A DNA stretch of 32,566 nucleotides, from contig JAGWYJ010000039.1 of NCBI GenBank assembly GCA_018969425.1, positions 1 through 32,566 of the forward strand, given 5' to 3'. Position numbers and translations under genes: made by a program. The stretch is from Alphaproteobacteria bacterium (GTDB lineage: Bacteria; Pseudomonadota; Alphaproteobacteria; Caulobacterales; Hyphomonadaceae). This document shows, in pieces, positions 25,460 to 32,566 of the stretch; position 1 is the first letter of the stretch, and every line of letters begins with the position of its first letter. The notes below the pieces were generated by a model. It was not told where the DNA came from and did no database searches. It saw only the letters and a program-made list of their open reading frames with translations.

Positions 25460-26254
25460 TCACGCGGCCTCCAGAAACGTTCGCACCGCCGAGAGGTACT
25501 CCGAAAACCTCTCGCGGCGGATATTGTGACCGGCCCCATGGATCCGGATGCACCGGATAAGCGGATTGAGGCTTCCCAGTTCCTGCACGGCCTCGTCCGG
25601 AACAAGGCTGCCCCTTGCCGGTTCGCCATGGATCAGAAGGGAGGGGGCTGAAACCCGGGAGAGCGCCTCCTGCCAGGGCTGTGACCAGGCCGGGTAGGCC
25701 TCTGGGTCGAACTGCCGCTTGGCTGCGGCCCACGCAGGAAAATCCTCATCGTGCCAATCGGGCGTTTGAGTCTTTCCGATGGCCATGATCTGCTCATCGG
25801 ACAGCTCCCGGAACGTCGCCGTTCGCTCTCTCAGCATGTCCACGCGCTTTCGCCGCTCAGCCGGGTCGGCAGGAGGGACAAGCGGCGGGTCCTCAAGGAT
25901 AAGTCGGCTGACCAGATCGGGGATCTCTCCGGCGCACCTCGCGGCGGCGCGGGCTCCGACCGAGTGACCAATGATCGTCACCGCCTGGAGGTCGAGCGCC
26001 GTCACGGCCTGCGCCAGATCATCGCCGGGATCGTGCATGACGTCCGCTGGTATGCGCGAGCTGTCCCCGTGTCCCCGCGCATCGAGCATCACGATATCAA
26101 ACTGATCGGACAGAGCCGCCGTAAGTCTCGCCCAGCACAATCCGTTATCGGTCAGTCCGTGCGCCAGAACAAGCGGCGGTCCCTTCGTTCCGGTGCGGCG
26201 ATAGGCCAGGTAACCGTCCGACACCTCGACACGTCCCGATCTCCAATCCGTCAT
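25460..26254 (-). CDS. Alpha/beta-fold hydrolase
   Basis: About 264 residues. A start at 26254 with GGAG nine bases upstream gives the normal short N-terminus of the family (MTDWRSGRVEVSDGYLAYRRTG). The oxyanion region is LAHGLTDNG, the nucleophile Ser is in GHSVGA and the His is in GAGHNIRRE; the acid is probably in the SLLIHGEPARGSLVPDE region. The protein lacks a signal peptide, so it is cytoplasmic. It is probably co-transcribed with the aldo/keto reductase (32-nt gap). Substrate unknown; an ester or lactone intermediate is plausible in this setting. Confidence 0.85.
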   Translation of the reverse strand: MTDWRSGRVEVSDGYLAYRRTGTKGPPLVLAHGLTDNGLCWARLTAALSDQFDIVMLDARGHGDSSRIPADVMHDPGDDLAQAVTALDLQAVTIIGHSVGARAAARCAGEIPDLVSRLILEDPPLVPPADPAERRKRVDMLRERTATFRELSDEQIMAIGKTQTPDWHDEDFPAWAAAKRQFDPEAYPAWSQPWQEALSRVSAPSLLIHGEPARGSLVPDEAVQELGSLNPLIRCIRIHGAGHNIRRERFSEYLSAVRTFLEAA

Positions 26255-26286
26255 CACCTTAAGCTCCGAAGGCCGGGCTGGGCTGG

Positions 26287-27252
26287 TCACCAGGCATAGG
26301 CTTCCGGGGACGGGCCGCACGGGGGGAAGATGGCGTCGAGCTGCACAAGGAGGTCCGGGTCGAGGCGTATCTCCGGCGCTTGCAGCACGCTGATGAGCTG
26401 GTCTTTCGTCCCCGGTCCGATGATGGCGGAGGTCAGCCCCTCCTGCGAGAGAAGCCAGCTCAGGGCGACGAGGCCTGGGGCGAGACAGGCCTCACTGCAG
26501 AGACGTTCGAACAGATCGAGGGCGTTCTGGTGAGCTCGGGCCGCTGTCCTTGCGCTTTCCGATGACCGTCGTCCGGCGGCGCCTCCGGCGCGTCCCGCCA
26601 GCAGCCCGCCTGCGAGAGGCGACCATGCGATGAGGCCTATCCCGTACTCACGGCAGGCAGGCAGGACCTCAAGCTCTGTGCGCCGCTCGAGGAGATTATA
26701 GAGCCCCTGCTCCGAGACGAGACCCAGCGAGTGGCGGGCCCCCGCCCGTTCGTTCATCTGAGCCAGCTTCCAGCCTGGAAAATTGCTGGATCCGACATAG
26801 GTGATCTTTCCCTGGCTGATCAGACGGTCCATCGCCTGCCAGATCTCCTCCGGCGGGGCCAGTCGGTCGATGTGATGCATCTGATAGAGGTCGATATGGT
26901 CGACACCCAGACGGCGCAGGCTCGCCTCGCACGCGGTCTGGATATGTCTCGCGGATAGGCCCCGATCATTGATGTCCGGAGACATCGGTTCATAGACTTT
27001 GGTCGCCAGAACAATTCCATCTCGACGGCTGGGCGATTCCCTGAACCACCTTCCGATGATCTCTTCAGAGGCCCCGACCCCCTTGTCTCCGCCGTACTGA
27101 TTGGCCGTATCGAAAAAATTGATCCCAAGCTCGAGCGCTGCAGACATGATCTGTCGGGACTCGTCTTCGGACGTTCGGGGGCCGAAGTTCATCGTTCCAA
27201 GGCATAGCGCGCTGACCTTGAGAGCAGACTTTCCCAGCTGACGATAAATCAT
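26287..27252 (-). CDS. Aldo/keto reductase
   Basis: A 321-residue (beta/alpha)8 NADPH-dependent oxidoreductase of the YajO/Tas-like group. The catalytic tetrad is visible: Asp48 in FFDTANQYG, Tyr53 in the same motif, Lys85 in LATKVYEP and His126 in YQMHHID. The C-terminal cofactor loop contains SAIIGPGTKDQL. The start has GAGG eight bases upstream and lies 22 nt after the dioxygenase gene, so it is in one operon with it. It reduces or oxidises a carbonyl/alcohol in the pathway encoded by these genes. Confidence 0.9.
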   Translation of the reverse strand: MIYRQLGKSALKVSALCLGTMNFGPRTSEDESRQIMSAALELGINFFDTANQYGGDKGVGASEEIIGRWFRESPSRRDGIVLATKVYEPMSPDINDRGLSARHIQTACEASLRRLGVDHIDLYQMHHIDRLAPPEEIWQAMDRLISQGKITYVGSSNFPGWKLAQMNERAGARHSLGLVSEQGLYNLLERRTELEVLPACREYGIGLIAWSPLAGGLLAGRAGGAAGRRSSESARTAARAHQNALDLFERLCSEACLAPGLVALSWLLSQEGLTSAIIGPGTKDQLISVLQAPEIRLDPDLLVQLDAIFPPCGPSPEAYAW

Positions 27253-27274
27253 GTCGCGACCTCAGGCTGGAGCG

Positions 27275-28201
27275 TCAGGGGGCGCGCAGAGTGACGCCGG
27301 TTGCCAGGGTTTCGCTGGAGTCCGCCACGCAGAGCCTTGCGAGCCTCTGAGCGCGTTCCGAGAGCGTCTTGAAGTCCCGGTAGCTGATGCCCGGAACAAT
27401 CGGCTCCCGGAACCATGGTGCGTAAAACTCGAGATTAGGGATGGAGCGGACGTCATCGGAAATGTTGGGCGTGCCGCCATGCCATGCGCGCACATCCCGG
27501 ATCATGACGGCCCCGGCAGGCGCGGGGCACACTGTGCTCAAGCGCATCCACTCCGGCTCCTCGGCCAGGGTGGGGATAGGCGTGCGGGAGTTCTGAGTGC
27601 CGGGTATTTGTCGCGTCGGGCCGTTCAGGCGGGTGACGTCCTGCGGCAGGAAGTTGACCGCGATATACGGACAGGGAAGGTCGCGAATGGAGATCTGTCC
27701 GCGCGGATCATAAAAGGAGCTGAACCGCGTCGTCTCATCCGCCCAGTCCCGGATGTCTGAGTGCAGGGGCTGATATCCGGTCGCCCCGGGAAGACAGAAG
27801 TCGCCGCTAGCGGCTCTCAGTACGAAGTCCTGGGAGCCGAAGATCGCGGACACGACATCCGTAACGGTCTCGAGCTCGAGCAGCATGCGCCATTCGGGCC
27901 GATGCAGCTGGCTTCTCGTCAGGCTGGATCCGCCGAAGGAGTAACGATGAGATCCCCGATTGCCTTTCCTGTCCTCATCCAGGCTGAGGATCTCGCCGAT
28001 CACCTCATCGCACCCTCGCTTGAGGATCTCCGTCTGCTCATCATTGAGGACGTCGGCGATGACCACAAAGCCGTCTCGACGAAAAAGGTCGACAGCGTGT
28101 CGGATGTCGGACGGAGCGAGGACATCGAGACCTCGGATGCCGTTGTGGGACTCCAGATGCGCCCGCAGGGCCTGAACCTCAGGATTTGTTCTCCAATCCA
28201 T
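27275..28201 (-). CDS. Phytanoyl-CoA dioxygenase (PhyH) family Fe(II)/2-oxoglutarate enzyme
   Basis: About 308 residues. The double-stranded beta-helix has its iron site complete: His148-x-Asp150 in LHSDIRDW and His242 in AWHGGTPN, with Arg253 (VRSIPN) as the probable 2-oxoglutarate ligand (numbered from the GTG at 28204). The N-terminal region FRRDGFVVIADVLNDEQ is typical of PhyH enzymes. The start could be GTG 28204 or ATG 28201; AGGAGGAAGGGG precedes both. It is the first gene of the operon dioxygenase-reductase-hydrolase-transporter. Such bacterial PhyH proteins hydroxylate small molecules of many kinds; phytanoyl-CoA is not implied. Confidence 0.87.
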   Translation of the reverse strand: MDWRTNPEVQALRAHLESHNGIRGLDVLAPSDIRHAVDLFRRDGFVVIADVLNDEQTEILKRGCDEVIGEILSLDEDRKGNRGSHRYSFGGSSLTRSQLHRPEWRMLLELETVTDVVSAIFGSQDFVLRAASGDFCLPGATGYQPLHSDIRDWADETTRFSSFYDPRGQISIRDLPCPYIAVNFLPQDVTRLNGPTRQIPGTQNSRTPIPTLAEEPEWMRLSTVCPAPAGAVMIRDVRAWHGGTPNISDDVRSIPNLEFYAPWFREPIVPGISYRDFKTLSERAQRLARLCVADSSETLATGVTLRAP

Positions 28202-28263
28202 CACGCTGACCCCTTCCTCCTGCCCGGACGCATAAGCGCCAACTTTCTGACGAGGACTGTTTC

Positions 28264-28285
28264 ACGCTATTCAATCAAGCGTCAA
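28264..28285 (-). promoter_or_regulatory. Candidate operator and -35 box in front of the PhyH-like gene
   Basis: Arms ACGCT (28264-28268) and AGCGT (28278-28282) flank a 9-nt AT-rich spacer, and the right arm overlaps a minus-strand TTGACG (28285-28280) that could serve as a -35 box. No good -10 is seen at the expected distance. A repressor bound here would block polymerase. The arms are short, so this is tentative. Confidence 0.3.
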
Positions 28286-28498
28286 TAGAGACGCAAAAGA
28301 GGTCCGTTTCGCCTGATAAAGGGCGCCTCGGCAGATGGTCCGGATGCGTCGATGTAGGGTTTGCCTGGCCCGCAGTCGTCGCTCAGTCCGATGAACGGAT
28401 CCCTGCCGCAGGCGTCTGGAGAGGCGGCGCGTTGCGACAGGTTGGAAGAGCGCCTGCCTGCGGCGGCGACCGTGATGTCTGTCGTGAGGTAAGGGCGG

Positions 28499-29599
28499 TC
28501 AAAGGGTCTCCAGCCGTTCGCCGATCGCCCGCAGCGCTTCAGGGAGGAGCTCGATCCAGTCCCGGAATTGCGGGCTGAACTGATAGGCGAGGGCCCCGGC
28601 TCCGATCATGACGATCAGGGTGATGACGCTGTCGGAGAGGCCTCCGGCGAGACGATAGCCGCTGGCGGCGGCGTAGGCGGCTCGGCGGAGATAGGCGAGA
28701 GGTGTCGATACGGCGCCGTAGACGATCAGCGCGATGACGACAGCGAGCCAGATCGGAACGTCCGCCGGCGGCGACCAGCCGAGGACGGAGCCTGCATTGA
28801 TCAGGGCGAACACGGCGATGAGGAGCGCGATCAGGAGGGCGGCGCTGATCAGGCTGAGGACAAAGCCGGCAAGGCCGGACAGAATGCGTGTCAGATAGCC
28901 GACAGGGGCTGGGGGCGAGACCAGCGGCGGACCTGAGTCCCAGTGGGTCCATGCGTGACGACGGCGATATCGTCTCTGCGCGCGTCTCTGGGCCCGCATG
29001 GAGCGCCGCCAGCTGCGCGACATGTTTTCGGCCATGGAGCGATACTCGCGCTGAGTCTGCTCGATGATCTTCTGAGTATTGAACGCCTCCCCATAAGCCG
29101 CCGCCCATTCCGCGCTCGTCTGCGCCGACGGTATGATGAACATGGCGATGAGATAGATCAGGAACGCCCATCCGCCGGTGACGAAACCGAGGATGACCGC
29201 GGCCAGTCGGACGATGACGACATCGATGTCCAGATAGGCGCTGAGGCCTGTGCAGATGCCGGCGATCCAGGCCTGATCCTGAATTCTGTAGAGGCGCTTG
29301 AGCGGCGGATCGGTCGCCTCCGGGTTCTCCGGCTGGCTGCCCGGCTCTCCCATAACGGGTCCCATCTCTTCGAGAACCTGCGTCATCTCCGGTCCTGTTA
29401 CGACGCTCTTGTGAGAAGACAGATGGGTCGAGGACTTCTCCGCGATCGCCTGTTCGAGGTCGCGCAGGATCTCGGCTTTGTCCGGATTGGCGACCAGAGC
29501 CGCCTCCGCGCGGTCGAGATAGGTGCGCAGAGCCTCGTAGGCAGGCTCTTCAAGAGAGTAGGAGTTGCCGTTCAGATTGACGGTGACGACGCGTTCCAT
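28499..29599 (-). CDS. PspC-domain membrane protein
   Basis: A 366-residue protein. An N-terminal region of about 95 residues (MERVVTVNLNGNSYSLEEPAYEALRTYLD) is typical of PspC proteins paired with PadR regulators. A PspC domain follows at about 100-162 (LYRIQDQAWIAGICTGLSAYLDID, then a long hydrophobic stretch). A basic, Arg-rich cytoplasmic linker (about 190-220) leads to three or four more membrane helices (about 235-345). PspC-family proteins sense or protect the inner membrane under envelope stress. Its start is 2 nt after the stop of the PadR gene, so the regulator controls it directly. Confidence 0.88.
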   Translation of the reverse strand: MERVVTVNLNGNSYSLEEPAYEALRTYLDRAEAALVANPDKAEILRDLEQAIAEKSSTHLSSHKSVVTGPEMTQVLEEMGPVMGEPGSQPENPEATDPPLKRLYRIQDQAWIAGICTGLSAYLDIDVVIVRLAAVILGFVTGGWAFLIYLIAMFIIPSAQTSAEWAAAYGEAFNTQKIIEQTQREYRSMAENMSRSWRRSMRAQRRAQRRYRRRHAWTHWDSGPPLVSPPAPVGYLTRILSGLAGFVLSLISAALLIALLIAVFALINAGSVLGWSPPADVPIWLAVVIALIVYGAVSTPLAYLRRAAYAAASGYRLAGGLSDSVITLIVMIGAGALAYQFSPQFRDWIELLPEALRAIGERLETL

Positions 29600-29601
29600 G
29601 A

Positions 29602-29925
29602 CTAGCGCCCCAGCTGTTCAAGAGTGGTTGTCAGCAGGCGCCAGTAGACGCCCAGGTCTTCGAGCCGCGCGCGGCCTTTTTCGGTCAGAGAGTAGTATTT
29701 GCGAGGCGGCCCGGCGTCGGATTCCACCCACTCGTACTGAACGACCTCATCGCGCCTCATCCGTGAGAGGAGGGGATAAAGAGTGCCCTCCTGAGTCGCG
29801 AACGGCGTCCGCCCGAGCCGGGTCAGGATATCGGCTGCATAGACCCGATTGGCCCCGATCAGGGACAGCAGGGCGAATTCGAGAAGCCCTTTACGAATAC
29901 CTGAAAATTGCTCGTCATGAATCAT
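29602..29925 (-). CDS. PadR family transcriptional regulator
   Basis: A 107-residue winged-helix protein. The start at 29925 has AAAGG eight bases upstream; a longer frame to 30087 has no supporting features. The PadR domain is complete: FSGIRKGLLEFALLSLIG, then YAADILTRLG, TQEGTLYPLLSRMRRDEVVQYEW, PPRKYYSLTEKGRARLEDL. PadR proteins are dimers that usually repress their own operon and release it in response to a ligand. An inverted repeat lies in the leader of this gene (see 29930-29953). It is coupled to the PspC-domain gene. Confidence 0.9.
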   Translation of the reverse strand: MIHDEQFSGIRKGLLEFALLSLIGANRVYAADILTRLGRTPFATQEGTLYPLLSRMRRDEVVQYEWVESDAGPPRKYYSLTEKGRARLEDLGVYWRLLTTTLEQLGR

Positions 29926-30235
29926 CGAAGATACCTTTACTGAAAAAGGTACCATTATCAGGAATTGCGTCAACCCTCCTTTTGGGGTGATGGCGGCGCT
30001 GCCGGTCTCAGGATGACTGCAACTGTCCGCTTCGCTTGAAGGCAAGCGGGCGGTTGGGGGGGGCGAGGCGGGTCGTGCCCGGCGCAATCGGCTTTCAGGT
30101 CCGCTAAAGGGCGGTCTCTTGACCTGCGGGGGAGAGCCGGCACGGGCGCTTCGTGAGGAGGGCCGTCACAGATCGGGGGCGCGCTGTCCGATAACGATGT
30201 CTGAGGACCCGCCTGTTCAGGACCGCGCGTCGCCT
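29926..30235. other. Gene-free stretch between PadR and Sel1 genes
   Basis: It contains the padR leader and promoter and the 3' flank of the Sel1 gene. A TTGACG (29973-29968, minus strand) and a GATAAT (about 29959-29954) occur but are too close together to be a -35/-10 pair. A G-run at 30056-30064 stands out as low complexity. No gene is supported. Confidence 0.45.
29930..29953 (-). promoter_or_regulatory. Inverted repeat, probable PadR operator
   Basis: GATACCTTT (29930-29938) and AAAGGTACC (29945-29953) are inverted copies with one mismatch and a 6-nt spacer. The site overlaps the ribosome binding region of the padR gene, so a bound PadR dimer would shut off the padR-pspC operon. Assignment to PadR is inferred from position only. 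Confidence 0.55.
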
Positions 30236-31018
30236 TTATTCGTCCTTCGAGGCTTCCCAAGCGTCGGCTTCGAGGGAGGCCTGATCGACCTGCTCTTTCG
30301 TAAAGGAGCCATTTTCAAGCAGGCTTTCGAGATAATCGAACGCGTCCATATCTCCCGCGCGCCCGGCAACGAGGAACCATTTGGCGGACTGCACCGGATC
30401 CCGCGGCACGCCGACGCCCTGAAGGTAGAGCGTCCCGAGAGCGACCTGGGCGCTGGTTGAGTCCTGCTCAGCGGCGATGCGGAAGAGACGGGCCGCCTCC
30501 CGCTCGTCCTTTGGAACGCCGTTCCCTTCCAGGTACATCGAGCCGAGATTCTCATGGGCCGTAACCTGACCGTGGTCCGCAGCGAGACGAAACCAGCGAG
30601 CCGCTTCGGTCGGATCTTCGGTAACCCCATCGCCGCTGAAGTACATGACGCCAAGAAGGTTCTCTGCGTCGGCGTTCTTTTTTCGGGCCGACTGACGGAG
30701 CCATTTCAGGGCGTTCTCAGAGTTCTTCTCAACCCCGTCGCCCTCAAAATACATCATGCCCAGATAATACTGCGCTTCCACATGTCCGCTGCGGGCGGCC
30801 TTTTCGAAAAAGCCGAAGGCGAGCTTTGACCGGAGACTGGTAAAGGCCTGCAGGCCCTTTTCGAAGTCAGACCCCGTATAGACAGGTTCGCTGTTCCGGA
30901 TGCTTCTCGATACGGAGAGAAAATCCTCGACATCCTTCGGGGCCTGAGCGAACGCGGTCTGAGCCGGGTGCGAGAGAGCAAGCGCTCCGATCAGGACGAT
31001 ACGCGCGGTCTTTATCAT
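30236..31018 (-). CDS. Exported Sel1-repeat protein
   Basis: About 260 residues from the ATG at 31018, which has AGGAG five to eight bases upstream; a longer frame to 31105 is unsupported. Signal peptide at about 1-24 (cut after AFA). Then a solenoid of four Sel1 repeats: AQYYLGMMYFEGDGV, AENLLGVMYFSGDGV, AHENLGSMYLEGNGV and AQVALGTLYLQGVGV, each with the ALG/LG-x-MY-x-x-G-x-GV pattern and an A-x-x-W or A-x-x-L helix. A charged C-terminus ends in ASKDE. Such repeats mediate protein-protein contacts in the periplasm. It is divergent from the XRE gene, with the palindromic operator between them. Confidence 0.88.
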   Translation of the reverse strand: MIKTARIVLIGALALSHPAQTAFAQAPKDVEDFLSVSRSIRNSEPVYTGSDFEKGLQAFTSLRSKLAFGFFEKAARSGHVEAQYYLGMMYFEGDGVEKNSENALKWLRQSARKKNADAENLLGVMYFSGDGVTEDPTEAARWFRLAADHGQVTAHENLGSMYLEGNGVPKDEREAARLFRIAAEQDSTSAQVALGTLYLQGVGVPRDPVQSAKWFLVAGRAGDMDAFDYLESLLENGSFTKEQVDQASLEADAWEASKDE

Positions 31019-31155
31019 GTCCTCTCCTGAGCAAGCCGTTGACGTCGCATGGTCACGAGCGCGGATTTGTCCATGAGCAGGATCCGATCCCCACTCGTTT
31101 GGCAAGTCGCGCCGGTCACGGGCCTGCGCGTTGGATAGAGGTCAGGGCAGGTGAA

Positions 31156-31199
31156 AAATGTCAGGTTCTCTTGACAAATGTCAGGATAACCTGACATTT
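31156..31199. promoter_or_regulatory. Palindromic operator with an extra half-site between sel1-repeat and XRE genes
   Basis: AAATGTCAGG (31176-31185) and CCTGACATTT (31190-31199) are a perfect 10-bp inverted repeat with a 4-nt spacer, ATAA. A third identical half-site, AAATGTCAGG, is at 31156-31165, 20 bp (about two helical turns) to the left. A TTGACA lies between them at 31171-31176 and could be the -35 box of the plus-strand XRE gene. The dyad suits a dimeric XRE regulator; autoregulation is the natural reading. Confidence 0.8.
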
Positions 31200-31250
31200 G
31201 GACAAATATGAGCGACGACCTGTTCCAGGCGGGAGGCGTTTCGGGCGCGT

Positions 31251-31454
31251 ATGAGGAACCGACTAAGGGTCTTGAGAGCGGAACGCGGCTGGAGCCAGGC
31301 GGAACTGGCCGGACGCATCCGGGTGTCCCGACAGGCCGTGAACGCGATCGAGACCGGCAAACACGATCCCTCCTTATCCCTCGCATTCCGCATCGCAGAG
31401 GAATTCGGCCTGTCCGTCGAGCAGGTGTTTCAACCGGAGACGACCCATGACTGA
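31251..31454 (+). CDS. Small XRE-family transcriptional regulator
   Basis: A 67-residue protein that is nothing but a helix-turn-helix domain: NRLRVLRAERGWSQAELAGRIRVSRQAVNAIETGKHDPSLSLAFRIAEEFGLSVEQVF. The recognition helix is VSRQAVNAIETG. This stand-alone type is widespread and usually lies before a small membrane protein, as here (8-nt overlap with the next gene). GGGAGG lies 14 nt before the ATG, which is a long spacing. A palindromic operator is just upstream, suggesting autorepression. Confidence 0.92.
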   Translation: MRNRLRVLRAERGWSQAELAGRIRVSRQAVNAIETGKHDPSLSLAFRIAEEFGLSVEQVFQPETTHD

Positions 31455-31875
31455 CATCGCGGCACGGAACAACACAGCCTCTCTCAGCGGCGAAGAACGC
31501 CTGCGGGCCCGCCGGAGGGTCGTCCTCGCGAGCGCCGTGATCCTGAGTTTGATCGGGTCCGTCATGGGGTTTGTGACCGGCTTTATCGGACCCGGGAGCA
31601 TGCCGGCCTGGCTGGCGATCGCTTCAAGCGTCGCCTCCGTGATCATCGTTTTCTCTGGAAGCTGGATCTACTTCGGGAACACGGACGAACTGGAGCTGCA
31701 GGACAATCTTGTCTCAGCCGCCGGCGGCTTTGCCGCCTACGTGCTGGGATATCCGATCTGGACCATGCTCGCGATCACCGGTGTGGCTCCTCGTGTTGAC
31801 CACACCCTGCTCTTTCTAGGGATGATGATGGTCGCAGGGCTCGTCTACCTCATGCGTAAGATCTCTCACGCCTGA
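31447..31875 (+). CDS. Small four-helix membrane protein paired with XRE regulator
   Basis: A 142-residue protein with a basic N-terminus (GEERLRARRR) and four hydrophobic helices: about 25-48, 55-75, 88-110 and 118-136. No enzymatic motif is seen. It starts inside the end of the XRE gene (8-nt overlap; GGAG seven bases before the ATG). Pairs of a 67-68-residue XRE regulator and a small membrane protein are common in bacteria; the membrane partner may sense a signal or hold the regulator, but its role here is unknown. Confidence 0.82.
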   Translation: MTDIAARNNTASLSGEERLRARRRVVLASAVILSLIGSVMGFVTGFIGPGSMPAWLAIASSVASVIIVFSGSWIYFGNTDELELQDNLVSAAGGFAAYVLGYPIWTMLAITGVAPRVDHTLLFLGMMMVAGLVYLMRKISHA

Positions 31876-31904
31876 CGCGTGATATCCTGAACAGGAGGAC
31901 GATC

Positions 31905-32566
31905 ATGAACCGTCAACTTGCCGCGTACATCTGCGCTCTTTGTCTCGCGGCCTTATGCGGGGGAGGTGCGTTCGCCCAGAGCCCGGCTCAGAAGCGCGAC
32001 GCGGATCCGGTGCTCTATGTCGTCCGAGACAGCGACACCACGATCTATCTCTTCGGAACAGCGCATCTTCTTCCTGCCGACCTCGACTGGTTCAATGACG
32101 AGGTGAAGAGAGCGTTCGACGACAGCGAGGAACTCTACCTCGAAATCATCCTGCCGGGGGATCCGTCCGAGCTGGCGCCGCTGATGTCGAGGCTCGCCAT
32201 CGACCCGAATGGCCGTAAGCTCTCTGCCGGGCTCGATAACCGGCAGCGGAGGATCGTCTCCGCAGGTCTGAGAAAACTAGGCATAAGGCTGGAGGAGATC
32301 GATCTGTTCGAACCATGGGCTGTGGGCATGCAGATCGCATCGCTGCTCGCTGTGTCTGCGGGCCTTGATCCGGCCAGCGGCGCCGAGACAGTCCTCGAAG
32401 CCGAGGCCAAAGGACAGGGAAAGACAGTCCGGGCGTTCGAGACAGCCGAGGAGCAGATGACAATGCTCGACCGCCTGCCGACGGACGAGCAGATCCTCTC
32501 CCTCGTTGAGACCCTCCGCGATGTCGATCAGTCGAAGAAGGATCTCTCCGACCTCATTGAAAGCTG
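31905..32566 (+). CDS. TraB/GumN family protein, N-terminal part (runs off window)
   Basis: An open frame from the ATG at 31905 to the window end, at least 220 residues. AGGAGG lies seven bases upstream. Signal peptide MNRQLAAYICALCLAALCGG (cut after AFA). The TraB/GumN (Tiki-like) family motifs are present: IYLFGTAHLLP (GxxH, about 47-57), SEELYLEI with its conserved Glu (about 74-81), and the LETxEEQ-like stretch RAFETAEEQMTML (about 176-188). In this family the conserved His and Glu residues form a metalloprotease-like site. The C-terminal second GxxH lies beyond the window. It starts 29 nt after the membrane protein gene and may be in the same operon. Confidence 0.85.
   Translation, partial: MNRQLAAYICALCLAALCGGGAFAQSPAQKRDADPVLYVVRDSDTTIYLFGTAHLLPADLDWFNDEVKRAFDDSEELYLEIILPGDPSELAPLMSRLAIDPNGRKLSAGLDNRQRRIVSAGLRKLGIRLEEIDLFEPWAVGMQIASLLAVSAGLDPASGAETVLEAEAKGQGKTVRAFETAEEQMTMLDRLPTDEQILSLVETLRDVDQSKKDLSDLIES

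Noticed and set aside
29970-30260. Minus-strand open frame of 96 codons between padR and the Sel1 gene
   Set aside because: Low-complexity Pro/Arg-rich translation with no start signal; it overlaps the end of the Sel1 gene in another frame.

Overview
The window is a GC-rich, densely packed stretch of Gram-negative chromosome. The type II secretion (T2SS) gene order, the large TonB-dependent receptor, the exported peptidases and the GPH-type MFS carrier next to a phytanoyl-CoA-dioxygenase-like gene suggest a Caulobacter/Hyphomonad/Parvularcula/sphingomonad-like alphaproteobacterium. No rRNA, tRNA, CRISPR or insertion sequence was seen. Genes are mostly intact. The two exceptions are cut by the window edges: a carboxylesterase at the left end and a TraB/GumN-family gene at the right end.

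Left edge (1-2000, minus strand): a type-B carboxylesterase fragment, an exported dienelactone-hydrolase-like protein, and a small secreted MliC-like protein.

The core (2134-17005, minus strand) looks like one very long transcription unit: a beta-helix lipoprotein, a TonB-dependent receptor, then gspC-D-E-F-G-H-I-J-K-L-M-N. The gsp genes overlap or nearly overlap. The lipoprotein/receptor and receptor/gspC junctions instead have short gaps, each holding a perfect-stem hairpin. Directly in front of the lipoprotein gene, overlapping the stop codon of a prepilin peptidase gene, is an array of 11-bp direct repeats. It contains an 18-mer that matches the Pho-box consensus at 16 of 18 positions. 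The simplest reading is a phosphate-starvation-induced, dedicated T2SS made together with its surface lipoprotein and an outer-membrane importer. This is the most interesting signal in the window.

17000-21310: a short-form prepilin peptidase (minus strand). Diverging from it is a plus-strand operon of an exported DPP-IV-type S9 peptidase and a GTGA-overlapping M28 lipoprotein aminopeptidase with a C-terminal FnIII-like domain.

21363-28204 (minus strand): an M48 metalloprotease coupled to a DUF898 membrane protein. Upstream lies a probable catabolic operon: PhyH-like dioxygenase, aldo/keto reductase, alpha/beta hydrolase and GPH-type MFS transporter.

28499-32566: a PadR regulator and PspC-domain membrane protein pair with an inverted repeat in the padR leader; a Sel1-repeat exported protein; a divergent XRE regulator plus small membrane protein pair with a striking palindromic operator between them; and the start of a TraB/GumN-like exported protein.
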